A stretch of DNA of 64,000 nucleotides, from positions 143,157,980-143,221,979 of the forward strand of contig CM038050.1 of assembly GCA_021397845.1 (NCBI GenBank). The letters are read 5' to 3'. Below the pieces are notes generated by a model. That model worked only from the letters and a program-made list of their open reading frames with translations. It did no database searches and was not told the DNA's origin. Source of the stretch: Areca catechu (Eukaryota; Streptophyta; Magnoliopsida; Arecales; Arecaceae). How positions within the stretch are numbered: position 1 is the stretch's first letter; each line of letters opens with the position of its first letter. The position numbers and the translations under genes were made by a program. Below, one piece after another: positions 42,177-53,409 of this stretch.

Positions 42177-44597
42177 TGTTGGGTTCGGGAACCAGTGCGG
42201 AAGCGTGGATTTCAAAATTTATGAAACCAGGTCCGAACCCTAATCCCAAATCACCTTATTAGCAATTAAAACTATGACTACATGCATGTCCAAATTTAAA
42301 CATTGTTTAAATACTAACCTCAGATCGCTATTACCAGTCTGATGGAGAAATGAACTCCAAATTGAGTAGCCTCTTGAACACACCAGGCGTCCACTTGTCC
42401 GCCCTCCGATGGTGATCCACACGGGCAGATGATCAAGACACTGACTCCTTAATTGGGTTCCTTCCAATCAAGTTCTACCCTAAGAACTTGATATATGGGC
42501 TATTGGCTAGGACTCCTCTAGCCAAACTGGGACTAAAACTTCTCTCTTACCCTTCTCCTTGTCTTCTAGCAACTTTGGCCCCTTAAGACACTCTTGTCTT
42601 ACGAATAAGCCCTTGTCCTAAAATGAGACAAGGCTTGTCTTGGTGGGAGAAGAAAATTAAGACAAGATTGTCTTAATGTAAGAAAGAAATGAGAGGCGCC
42701 TTCTTCCTTTACCGTCGGAGAGTTTCTCTCTGACTCTACTTCTGTTCTGAGATTCGACAGAGCCAAGGCTCTGTAAAGGAATCAAAGAGGAAAGAGAGGA
42801 GGGGGAAACAATCTTCTGGAGAGGGAGAGGGAAAATAGAAGCAAGACTTCACTGTAGAAAAAATCTGAAAAATCTTATTTTTTACGGTGAAGTCTTCTCC
42901 TTAAATAGGCGACAGAGAGGCGCCTACCCATCTGCAATCACCCTCTCACGTCCCTCTCTCCCTTCTCACATCCTATCCCTCCATCTCACGGCCCTTGATT
43001 TAATCTCACGGCCTTTGGGATGGGAAGACGCAAGAAAGAGTCGCGAGAAAACACAGAAGGGCGCGCGCAGAAAAGAGGAGTCGCGCCCCTTCGGTGTTTT
43101 CTTTCTTTCTTTCATGGTAATCCCCTTTTATGAAGAGTCCACGCCTAGGTGGACTCTCTTCCACGCCCTTTCAGCCAAAAAAATGCCGACCCCTTTTCCT
43201 TTTTCACGCAAAGACGCCACTTGGAAAGAGTCCACGCATGCGTGGACTCTTCTCCTTGCGCGCGCGCGTGGGAAAAGAGGGGGAGGGACTTAGGCGATGT
43301 GGGAAAGGGGTTTAGCCTCTTAGGTTAGCCCAATTGCTAGCCTACTATTAGCCCAATGTCTTGAATCTTCAATTAGATTCAAACCGGAATGAATTTGGAT
43401 CTAAAAAAGACCAAATCGGAACCCTAACTCGAATCCGATTCAAGTAGAAGCCATGGTTTGCAACACATGCTAGTGTGTTCATCTGCAAACGAGATTTAAT
43501 TCCAAATTAAATCCTTGATTATCTGTCCTAAGTGTGTGACCCATTGGGTTCCATACCTAGCCAGCAGTGGGTCCGAGTGCAAGTTGACCTAATTTGATCA
43601 GAACTCATTCTAATCGATTTAGGTCAAATCGAGCTAACTCGAGTTAGTCAATTAGGACTCCTCCTAATTTGTGATCCAATTAAACCATTTAATTTGATCA
43701 ACCCACAAGACAAGATTGACGTCTTGCAACGTGTCATGTCTACCCGGAAGATATGGAAATTCTGGTGAAATTCCAAAACTACCCTTCAGTGGAAAGTTCC
43801 CGTACAATTCGATCCTTTAATCATCTTGCATCCCGAATATAACTATGGATATGGAAACATGTCAAAACCAGCTTATACTCATTCCCAGCTCAGTCATACA
43901 CTAATGATTCAATTAATTCGATATTAGAAATCATTTCTAATATCTGTACTTTGATCAAAGATTTCTTGAATCATCATCTGACCTAATTTGGCTGGATGCA
44001 ATCTCCTCCTACTAGGAGTGATCAATTCCTTGTTGACTTACTCATTACCTTCATATACAATTCACCATGCCCAGCATCAACCTCGTGCATGACCCAGTGT
44101 CATGATTGAGATTGAACCAAAGCATGGGTTCATGTACATAAGGTATTATGGCAGTCTCAGGTAATAGGACTACTTGTACAACTCCCACTATGAGAAACAT
44201 CTATTGACATGCAGCTAAGGCTCCATTAGATGTTCTCAAACTGGATCTATTCAGTGAACTCATTCGCTAATGAGCACCCACATCCTTGTATTAGTGTCCC
44301 ACATAAGTGACTGTGAGAGCAGTCACCCTTTTCAGCATACATAGGATGTGCCAGTCTAACCGGAAACCTTGATCCCCAACTCAGGGTTCCTATGACTAGG
44401 AATATTCTAGATTAGGATTTTAAGGCCTTAGATCCCACTGGTATGATCTCATCATAGCCCTACAACCATAGCCCTAATCTATGGGGTTCATCATATAATG
44501 ACACAGCGAATGATGAAAAATTATTGCCTTTATTAACTTGTCAATTTACAATGGTCTGAGAGATACAAATATTGGCTTATAGGGCATAATCCTTTCA
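42177..44597 (-). repeat. 5' LTR of copia A2
   Basis: A 2421-bp LTR from TGTTGGGTTCGG to CCTTTCA (plus reading); its minus-strand start TGAAAGG is intact. It drives the intact gag-pol. TATTTAAG lies at 42907-42900 and the two dyads at 43135-43156 and 43228-43249. Hairpin-forming AAGACAA/TTGTCTT units (42570-42680) follow the TATA box in the transcribed direction. Confidence 0.94.
42900..42907 (-). promoter_or_regulatory. TATA-like box of copia A2 5' LTR
   Basis: Minus-strand TATTTAAG, preceded by GTCGCC and followed by a purine/pyrimidine-biased, hairpin-rich stretch. It is conserved in the copia A LTR (2967-2974). Confidence 0.55.
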
Positions 44598-44603
44598 GCT
44601 GTA

Positions 44604-45782
44604 GCATCAGCAGTGCTCCTGGCCACCCAGCCCCAGCTAGGGACCCCCGCGGCCCAAGCCGTTGGTCCCCATGGAAGCCTGCATTCTATTCAAGGCAGGC
44701 CATCCTATCCGCGGGCAACAACTAACCCCCATGGGAGCCATCAGACTCCTGCAAAAAGAAACCATACTGGGTCGGCAGATCGTGAGAGTCGATCCCTGGA
44801 TGATGATCCTGAAGCAGTTCGACGTAGCAGGCTTCACCGGGGCAAGGCCCGTTATCGCAATCGGTCGACACCTCCTTCTCCAGTGGCCTCGGTGGAAGGT
44901 TCCACTAACGAGGCCATCAGGCGCCTGGCTGAGAGATGCCTAAAAGAGCATGAGCACAAGTTGGCAGAGTTCTCCCGTCACTTCGCCAATATGCAGGGCT
45001 CCCCTAGCGAGCCAATGGGCTATAATGCCCAACCGCCCTTCTCCTGGGAAATCCAAGAGGAATCGATCTCGAATCGATTTTGCATGCCTCAGGTGGATCC
45101 CTACGATGGGACCATCGACCCCTTGGACCACTTAGAAAGCTATAAGGCTCTCATGAGGGTCCAGGGGGCGACGGACGCCCTCTTATGCATTGCCTTCCCG
45201 GCCACCCTCTGGAAGGCTGCTCGAGTTTGGTTCACCCGCCTCGAGCCAAAGTCTATCAGCTCCTTCCATCAACTGGAAGGAAAGTTCATGGCACACTTTG
45301 ATGCTTGCCAGAAGGTTCCAAGGGAGGTGGATAGCCTCTTCTCTATCTGCCAGCAAGATCAGGAGCCACTGCAGGACTACGTCACCTACTTTAAGAATGC
45401 CGCCGTGGAAATCTATAGCTTGGATGAGCCCGTCGCATTGCTGGCATTGAAGCGAGGGGTCAAGACCTCCCACCTGACCTATTCCTTGGACAAGAAGCTC
45501 CCTAAGACATACTCCAAGCTCCACCTCTGCATCCACAAGTACATCCGTGGTAAGGAGGATGACCATACCAGGCGAGAGTTGGACGGGAAGCCTCTGAAGA
45601 AGCCAGCCCCAAAGGATGTCCCTGGGACTCGGAGGCCCAGACCACCTGCAGACTTCCGGTCGGGACCGAAGCCGAAGAACGGCCCCATTCCGGAGCGAAC
45701 CTTCACCCTCCTCCTTGCTCCAAGAATGAAAATCCTCATGGAGATCAATGGCGAACGCTACCTCCACCGACCTCCTCCTTAG
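44604..45782 (+). pseudogene. Gypsy H gag, main part
   Basis: An open frame from just after copia A2 to a stop at 45780-45782. It has a Pro/Arg/Ser-rich N-part, then the capsid core: FCMPQVDPYDGTIDPLDHLE, FPATLWKAARVWFTRLEPKS, SFHQLEGKFMAHFDACQKVP and LQDYVTYFKNAAVEIYSLDE. This is the retrotransposon gag domain as in Tat elements. A basic linker follows, ending APRMKILMEINGERYLHRPP. The 5' end was separated by copia A2. The frame continues after the stop with a Cys/His-like KYYQFYRDHGHDTEECC near 45810, so the stop is a later mutation. Confidence 0.85.
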
Positions 45783-46600
45783 AACCCAAGGAATAGTTGT
45801 GACAAGACGAAGTACTACCAGTTTTATCGCGACCACGGCCATGACACAGAGGAGTGCTGTAATCTGAAGAGGAAAATTGAGGAGCTGATCAAGAGGGGCT
45901 ACCTCATGAAGTTCATGAGGAGCGAGGCCCTGACGGAGAACCAGCCACTCACGACCCTTCCCCCCATCCCTGCAGTTGACAACCGCCCTACGGAGAAACT
46001 TGTGGGCATGATCTCTCAGGGGATAGGGCGCACGTCGAAGAGAGCCCACAAGGTGGGAGACCTGGAAAATGTACTCGCCTTTGAAAAGGGGAATGAAAGT
46101 GGAAATGTAAACAATGATGCAGTGGTGGTCGAGATGACCATCGCCAAGCATCCTGTACATCGTATTATGGTGGATAGTGGGAGCTCTACTGACATACTTT
46201 TTTATGATGCTTTCACCCGGATGAATTCATCTGATGATCGGCTAAGGCCAGTGAACACCCCTCTCAATGGCTTCACCGAAGATTTCATGGGGGTCGAAGG
46301 GGAGATCACTCTCCCTGTTACCACCGGATCCCCACCCTGACAGAGCACGGTCATGGTGACCTTCATCATCGTCCGACTCCCATCACCTTACAATGATATC
46401 CTAGGCCATCCAGGGCTCAACCAACTGGACGCAGTCATCTCTACCAAAAGGTTGCTGGTGTAGTTCCCTACCACCTTTGGGATGGGAGAAACGAGGAGGA
46501 TGGCCCAACCTATCCCGCATTGCTTATGGGCTATCTCGGGGGCCTGAAGTGCCGAGCTCGGCTCTGACATCGACGACCTCGACTAAAGAGTGCAAGATCC
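45783..46600 (+). pseudogene. Gypsy H gag end and aspartic protease
   Basis: The DHGHDTEECCNLKRKIEELI motif (about 45828-45890), usual at the gag C-terminus of Tat elements, is followed by the protease with MVDSGSSTDILFYDAF (Asp-Ser-Gly near 46170) and a second half LPSPYNDILGHPGLNQLDAV (near 46380). Several stops after 46338 break it. The next part reads toward RT with further stops. Confidence 0.78.
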
Positions 46601-48145
46601 CAGGGAAGGCCCCGTAGAGCGCTTATTGACGTATCCCCTTGGCTCAGACCCTTAGAAGATAGTGTAGGTAGGAGCCTAACTCCTGGAGGATGAACGAGCC
46701 TGCCTGCTGGATTTACTCCGGGCAAACACGGATGTTTCGCCTGGTATGCTGCAAATATGCCAGGTATTCCCTCGGTGGTTATCACCCACCAACTGAAGAT
46801 TGATCCGAGATGCCACTTGATCTGCCAGAAGAAGAGAAGTTTCACCATAGAGAGGCAGAAAGCAATCGATGATGAAGTGGAAAAGCTCCTTACCGCCGAC
46901 TTTGTACGAGAAGTGCAATAGCCTAGTTGGCTAGCGAACATGGTGATGGTGAAGAAGAACAACAGCAAGTGGAGGATCTGTGTGGATTACACCAACCTCA
47001 ACTGAGCATGCCCGAAGGACAGCTTCCCGCTTCCTAGGATCGACCAACTCATGGACACCACCTCGGGACATCGCCTCCTCTCTTTCATGGATACTTTCTC
47101 GGGGTACAATTAGATCCGAATGCACCCAGAGGATGAGGAGCACACTACCTTCGTTACCGATCGCTGGACCTACTGCTACAAGATGCTACCGTTCGGCCTC
47201 AAGAATGCGGGTGCCACGTACCAACGTTTGGTCAACAAGGTCTTCAAAGACCAAATTGGCCACAACATGCAAGTGTACGTGGACGACATGCTGGTGATGA
47301 GCAAGCTGACATCGGACCATGTCGACGACCTAACGGAAACCTTCTATAACCTTTGCCTTCACCAAATGAAGCTGAACCTGACGAAGTGTGCTTTCGGCAT
47401 ATCAGCGGGGAAGTTCCTTGGCTTCATGGTAACCCAAAGAGGGATAGAAGCCAACTCGGAGAAGGTTCAGGTGATCCTAGACATGGAGTAGCCCACCTCC
47501 AAGAAGCAAGTGCAGCGACTCACCAGCCAGATAGCTGCCCTGAGCTAGTTCATCTCGAGGTCCGCTGACCGCTGCCAACCCTTCTTCAAGGTGCTAAGGA
47601 AGATGCACGACTTTCCTTGGATGGAGTGCCATGAGGCATTTGAAGAGCTGAAGAAGACATTGGAATCACCACCACTACTCTCCCGGCCAGAGGAAGGAGA
47701 AGAGCTCCTTCTATACTTAGCGATCACTCCAGAGGCCATCATCTCGGTCCTGGTCCGAACGGATGACAAAGGGATCCAAAGGCCGGTGTATTACACGAGC
47801 AAACTTCTCCACTACACGGACCTTAGGTATTCTCGGTCTGAGAAACTAATTTTTGCACTAATCATGTCCGCCTAGCACCTTAGGCCTTATTTCCAAGTGC
47901 ACCCCATCGCGGTCCTGACGAATCAATCACTGAAAGCGGTGCTAAGCCGACCCGACACGTCCAGATGCCTAACGAAGTAGGCGCTGAAGCTCAGCAAATT
48001 TGACATCTCCTACCGACCGAGGTCGGCCATGAAGGTGCAGGTACTCGCTGATTTTTTAGTTGAGTGTGCAGGCCTAAGTGAGGGGCCAGAAGAGAGCCCC
48101 CAGGACCGATAGCTAGAGCCTTGATCGGAGGAGGACATCTGGATC
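46601..48145 (+). pseudogene. Gypsy H reverse transcriptase and RNase H
   Basis: The frame fragments show KWRICVDYTNLN then ACPKDSFPLPRIDQLMD (near 47010), FMDTFSGYN (47090), MLPFGLKNAGATYQRLVN (47190) and the catalytic VYVDDMLV (near 47275). The connection domain follows, then RNase H with PVYYTSKLLHYTDLRYS (47785) and YRPRSAMKVQVLADFL (48010). In-frame stops stand where family members have Gln, Arg or Trp (e.g. 47111-47113, 47978-47980), which fits C-to-T decay. Confidence 0.82.
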
Positions 48146-48520
48146 CTTCATGTGGATGGAGCCTCAAACTCCGGTGCGAGTGGAGTTGGACTCATCCTCA
48201 CCAACAGCGAGGGAGTTGTTGCCGAGTGTGCACTCCGCTTCCAGTTCACCGCCACCAATAACCAGGCGAAGTACAAAGTGCTCCTCGCGAGGCTGATTGT
48301 CTCCCGCAAGCTGGGTGTGGCCAGCCTCAGGGTTTTCACCAACTCGTAGCTGGTGGTCAGGCAGGTCTCGGGAGCTTACGAAGCACGGGACCCCCAAATG
48401 GCGAAATACCTGAAGCTCATGCGAGCAAGCATGATGGGTTTTAGGCACTTCAACATCTCCTACATCCCGCGAGGGGAAAACGCTCGCACAGACACCCTCT
48501 CCTACTTGGAAACCCTACCG
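48146..48520 (+). pseudogene. Gypsy H second RNase H (archaeal type, Tat hallmark)
   Basis: It begins WILHVDGASNSGASGVGLIL (first Asp near 48155), then AECALRFQFTATNNQAKYKVLL, where family members have Glu in NNxAEYEAL; here Lys replaces it. VFTNS then a stop replaces the D-S-Q of the usual motif, and ARDPQMAKYL, FNISYIPRGENARTDTLS follow. This extra RNase H next to integrase is the diagnostic feature of the Tat lineage. The catalytic site appears damaged. Confidence 0.82.
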
Positions 48521-49832
48521 GACTCGTCGTTAGGCTGTGCCTACATCAAGCACCTTCAAGCCCTGAGCTATGAGACACCCAGGGAGGTCCAGCAGGTCAC
48601 CCCGGAGCCTAGCTGGATGGACAAGTACATCGAGTACATCACCAACGACACCTTGCCGGAAGATTGCACGGTGGCCGACCTCATTAAGAGGAATGCCGCA
48701 CGATTCGTGTTGATGGATGGGCTACTATACTGGATGTCCTGCTCCTACCCGCTCCTCAAATGTTTGAGACCCACTGAGGCCACACTCGTGCTCCAAGAGA
48801 TCCACGAGGGTATCTGTGGGAACCATGTGGGGGGCAGGACCCTGGCATACAAGGCCCTCCGTCAGGGCTACTTCTGGGAGATGATGAGAGAAGATGTGGC
48901 TAACTTTGTCAAGAGGTGTGATCGATGTCAGCGGCATGCTGTCGTACAGTGCCAGCCTGCCGTGCCACTCTCCCAGCTCTCCGCCCCCTGGCCATTTGCT
49001 CAGTGGTGCATGGATCTCCTTGACCCTTTCCCCCCACGTCCGGGCAGCGAAAGTTCTTGATTGTGGTTATCGACTACTTCATGAAGTGGGTCGAGGCCGA
49101 GCCGTTAGCTCGAATCATAGAGATGAATGTCACCAAGTTCTTCTGGAAGTCAATTATCTGTCGCTTCAGCTTGCCCCATACCATCATCATCGACAACAGA
49201 TGCCAGTTCGACTGTTGGGAGTTTGAGGAGTTTTGCAACGACCTCGGGATTCGTCATAGCTTCACCTCGGTGGTGCATCCTCAGACCAGTGTAGAAGCCG
49301 AGGTGATAAATAGAACCATCTTGCAAGGCCTTCGAACAAGACTGGACCAAGCCAAGGGAAGATGGGCGGAGGAGCTTCCAAGCATCCTTTGGGCTACCAT
49401 ACCACCCCAAAGATGGCCATGGACGAAACCCCCTTCAACCTCATCTTCGGTGTGGAAGCAGTTATTCCATTAGAGCTCAGCCTGTCGACCTTGCGTATAG
49501 AGCAGTACGATGAGGATGAGAACCCAGCGTGGCTGCTACTGAACCTGGATCTCCTTGAAGAAATGAGGGACAGTGCCCGAGTTTGGATGGCAGCTTACCA
49601 GTAACGGGTGGCCAGATACTACAATTCCAAATCCTTCCGCCCGGGAGATTTAGTGTTGCGCCGTGCTGAGGCTTCCTAGCCACGGGAGTGCAGCAAGCTC
49701 TCCCTAAATTGGGAGGGCCCTTACAGGGTGGCCGAAGTACTCCCCCACGGAGCTTATTACCTGGAGGAGCTCAATGGATCACGATTTTCGTGGACTTGGA
49801 ATGCCTCGAACTTGAGGATGTACTACCAATAA
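48521..49832 (+). pseudogene. Gypsy H integrase
   Basis: The zinc-binding part is at 48790-48950 (EIHEGICGNHVGGRTLAYKAL, CDRCQRHAV). The core follows with PFAQWCMDLLDPF (first Asp near 49012), then a frame change near 49050. Next come IVVIDYFMKWVEAEPL, IIIDNRCQFD (49190) and SVEAEVINRTI (49300), with the catalytic Glu. The family usually has DNGxQF and GQAE at the last two sites. The C-terminal DNA-binding part is near 49625-49832 (NSKSFRPGDLVLRRAE, WEGPYRVAEVLPHGAYYL). No chromodomain follows. Confidence 0.82.
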
Positions 49833-50660
49833 TGTAAGACCTTTTAAACTTTAACAATGAGATTCTTTTATGTGCAATGCCCGTTCTCCTCTCGTAGGAC
49901 CATCGCCATCCAATTTTAAGTTTGTCGAGCGAGGACATGGCGGGAAGCCCACAAACGGCTTGTAAAGATGCAAAGTCCCAAGCCTCGGCACGAAAATCTC
50001 ATGGAAGCCGGCTCTTCTGCAAAAAAAAAAAATCTCAGAGTTCTGTCCGGAATGCCGTTTGAAATTAAATTCCAGTATGCAACCTCGAAGTTCAGTCCGG
50101 AAGAAGTTCCGGAGGCTTAAGTCCCGGTCCTATTAATCCTGGAGTTCAGCCCGAAAGGTCGTGCAAGGCTCAACTCCTGCCTGCGGCCCCGGGGTTCAGT
50201 CCGAAAGTTCGCACGAAAACCAATTCTAGATCGAAGTTTTGGACTCCGGTCTGGATGGTGGAGCGGAATCCAGTTCCTCCACAAGATCCCGGAGTTTAGC
50301 CCGGAAGGTAGCGCAAGGCTCAACTCTTGCCAGCGGCCTGGGGTTTAGTCCAGAAGTTCACACGGAACCTAATTCCAGAGCGAAGTCCCGGACTCCAGTC
50401 TAGAAGGTGGAGCAAAACCCAGTTCCCCCACAAGATCCTAGAGTTTAGCCCGGAACGCCCCATGGGACTTAGTTCCAGTGGTTGGCCCTGGGGTTCAGTC
50501 CGGAGGTTGCAAAAAAAAAAAAAAATAGAGGGAGACAAATTAGAGTGATTAAAAAAGATCTTCATTTCTACTGAAGGGTTTCTTACAAAAGAGGGCCCCG
50601 ACAGACTGGGAAACCAAAAGAAACATGAAGAAAAAACCTATGCTAGAAATACAATAAAGA
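49833..50660 (+). repeat. Gypsy H 3' region: 150-bp tandem repeats
   Basis: A unit containing GGAGTTCAGCCCGAAAGGT starts at 50141, 50291 (GGAGTTTAGCCCGGAAGGT) and 50440, so the period is about 150 bp. About two and a half units extend to near 50510, and earlier half-units (50040-50110) look like diverged relatives. A-runs at 50021-50030 and 50512-50524 bracket the array. Short ORFs here are repeat shadows. Confidence 0.78.
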
Positions 50661-50670
50661 GACCCCGAGG

Positions 50671-53071
50671 TCACTTCACCATAGCCGCATCGTCCTTCGG
50701 TTGGGGGGCACCTTCGTCACTGGCGGCATCGTCAGAAGGCCGCACGGAAGTCTCCATGCTGGCACCCTCTGCAACTATTTCTCCCTCGCCGGGCTGCTCC
50801 CTTCGGCCGCCCAAGATGACCCCGCTGAGATCGAGATCGGGGAAGAAAGAGCCCACCTTCTCCCGGCACATCAGGAAGACCTTCAGGAAGGAGTCGACCG
50901 CCGCCTCATGCAGCTCCCCCCTGAACTCCTCGGATGCCAAAAATTTTGGCATGGCCTCGTACATCTCCTTCCGGGAAGTCTACAACAGCCCGTTGACATA
51001 GGAGTTCTTCTCCTTGGCCATGCTAAGTTCCTTCAGGACCTCCTCGACCCGGCGCTCTAGTGACTGGGACTGGGCCCTGAGGAGTGATATCTCCACCGTG
51101 TCATCCTCGGCACGGCATTGGCTCGAGATCCTCTCCTCAGACAGAAAGGTCTCGAGCTCCCTTATGCGCCCCTCGACGCGACCCAGGTCCTCCCGAAGGG
51201 TCGGGTTGGTCCCCCGTAGCTCGTAACCTTTCTCCATCATGTCCTTCACATCGGTCATGAGCTTGCTGAGCCTCTTCTCCTTGTCGGCCTCTTTCTTCAT
51301 CGAGCTGGAGAGGAAGTTCCTCAACAGCAGTACGTCAGTCCCGATCTATGTCAGAGAGAAAATGAGATGTTAAGGAGACCCAACTGGAGCATTAAAAAGA
51401 GAGAGAGTGCTCGGAGCTTACTGTGAAGAGCAACGGGAGGATCCCGAGCAACGCATCAGCGTAATCCCGACCGCCCCTCAGGCAACAGTCCCAAGGCATG
51501 CCGGCAAACTCCATCATCCTTTATGTGAGCCCTTGATCATGGATGATGGAGGAGTTGGCATTGAGCCCCGACAGTGGAGGATGGATATCAGGGGCAGGCT
51601 GAGCGGCTATCCCCCCGCTAGGCGTTGCGGTCGTCGGTGGGGCTGCCGTCGCCCTGGTGACCACCGCAGGGACAACCGGCATGGTGGCTGGAGCAGGAAC
51701 CAACCAGGAAGTTTCCGGCCTCCCCTCTCCCTCAGCCCTGTCGAGCTCGATGATGGGCGCGTTAGGCGCATGGGACTGGGGCAGTCTAGGGCAGGGCCCA
51801 TCACTCCGGGGCCAGAAGGAACTGGGGTAGGCCTGGGACCCTGACTTGTCTTAGTGCGAGCCTTCTTCGGTGGAGCCTCCTGGGCCCCTTCGGCAGCGCC
51901 TCTCTTCCTGGCACCCTCCATCAGGCTCTCAACGAAGAACTTCATCCTTGGAGAAGGAAAATGATCAGGTAATTTCAAAAAAAAAAAAGGAAGAGAAAAA
52001 AAGAGAAAAGGACAAAGGAGGAAAAGGATCCGGAGTCTCACCCAATACCCGGATTGGACTGATACCTGCCTTGAATAAATTATACTCTGAGAGCAGGACC
52101 TTGAGGGTAAGGACCACGTCACCCAGCATTTGAGCGTAAACCTCCTGGTTTGCCGGCTCAACTTGGGAGTTCCGGTTCGGGGACCGATCTGGCTCGCTCC
52201 AGGCCTAGTCGACATCCTAGACCAAGGCAAAGAAGAAACGGTTCTTCCACCCTTTGATCGACGTGGGGAGGTTGAATCGAAGGCACCTAAGCCAGGGAGA
52301 AAGGTACCACCAGCCATCATCGGTGGAGTAGCGTTTCAGGATAAAAAGGGCCCTGAACAGTGAGAAGTGGGCAATGAACTCGTGAAAGTGACGGAAGACA
52401 ATGAAGGTGAAGATGACCCAGATGGCATTGGGAGCCAACTGGGGCTGGAACAGATGGAAGTGGCTGAGAAAAGAGAGGAAAAATGGATGAAGGGAAAAAT
52501 GAAGACCCCGACAAGGAAGTCCTCAGAGAAAGCAATCCTCCCTGGTCCGCTCGAGGTTACTCGGTCCCTTGGACCTGAGAGCGAAAGCTGGATTGAATCC
52601 GGGATCCCATACATATCTAAAATCCAAGAGAGATCATCTTCGGTCATCGTCGAGATGTAGCCAGAAGGACCAGAAGAGGAGGTCTTTGCCACCGGAGGAG
52701 GAAGGGCAGAGATGGGACGTGCAGAAATAACGAGGGGAGATTTAGGACCCTTAGGAACGCCTATGGTCACAGTCCCTGGCCACAGTTGCCTCAATACCTC
52801 AACAGGAATCTCTTCCCCCTCTGAGGAGGAAGGAGATGGAGTCCTCGGCCGGGAAGGATCGGCCTCATCCAGATTGGAAGAGGAATGATGGACAGGCCAT
52901 CAGGGAGAAGAAATGAGAAAGAGACGGATTCGGGGTGACACTGAATCGAAAGGTAGAAGAGGAAGAAAAGGCATCGCAAGCACTCACCAGGATGTTTTGA
53001 ATTGGAGGAATGGCGACCCCTGGGGATGAAGAAAGATCACTGCAACTGTCGGCGATGTGTGAGAAAGCCAA
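50671..53071 (-). pseudogene. Antisense gene in gypsy H 3' region ('putative gypsy-type transposon' family), spliced-looking
   Basis: On the minus strand a start at 53071 (MAFSHIADSCSDLSSS) is followed by a donor GTGAGT at 52987. The next coding part (about 52860-52041) has MTEDDLSWILDMYGIP, LAPNAIWVIFTFIVF, SLFRALFILKRYS and SIKGWKNRFFF, with one frame change near 52500. A likely intron is 52041-51947 (GTGAGA...CAAG, pyrimidine-rich), then MKFFVESLMEGARKRGAAEG and a Pro/Ala-rich part. A second is 51421-51346 (GTAAGC...CATAG). A coiled-coil exon follows (LSSSMKKEADKEKRLSKLM, LRAQSQSLERRVEEVL) and it ends with EMYEAMPKFLASEEF...SFLKVF. Antisense ORFs of this kind are known in Tat/Grande elements; their role is not. 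Confidence 0.65.
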
Positions 53072-53391
53072 GAGGCCTCATTTTCAGAAAGTCCCCTACT
53101 TTTCAAACTCAATCAACAGTGGCCGTACATCTCTTTCTGGCCAGAGCCATCAGATGAATGCCACATGGAGATATGCCCGACATCGATGCTTCGGTTTGAT
53201 AGAAGCTGCCTCAGGTTCGGAATGGCGTATTAATGGCCCATCAGGTGCGTGGACATGGCGGCCACCGATTAGGCCTCGGGCACGATGGACGTAGTGATGG
53301 GGATCATGATAATTATGGTGCAGGATTTCCCTCTTTCACGTCATCTCTGAATTAACTCCACACACCCCGAACCGCAATGCTCCGATGGGAC

Positions 53392-53409
53392 TTGGGGATA
53401 GGGGGCAAC
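53392..53409 (+). other. Polypurine tract of gypsy H
   Basis: TTGGGGATAGGGGGCAAC directly before the 3' LTR start TGATATGG at 53410; the purine-rich part would prime plus-strand synthesis. Confidence 0.75.

Larger units (their letters stand above)
34684..44597 (-). mobile_element. Copia A2, complete Tork/Angela-like Ty1/copia element
   Basis: A complete element of 9914 bp with GCTGT duplicated at 34679-34683 and 44598-44602. From its own 5' end it has LTR 44597-42177, PBS 42175-42164, a 1.2-kb leader, one gag-pol gene 41006-37116, PPT 37112-37102 and LTR 37101-34684. The gene is uninterrupted. The LTRs differ at about 30 positions counted by eye, near 1.3%. It is inserted in the gag leader of gypsy H. 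Copia A at the left edge is a close sibling in opposite orientation. Confidence 0.95.

Noticed and set aside
45183..46160. A 325-codon minus-strand open frame
   Set aside because: It is the antisense of the well-supported H gag and protease; no domain pattern of its own.
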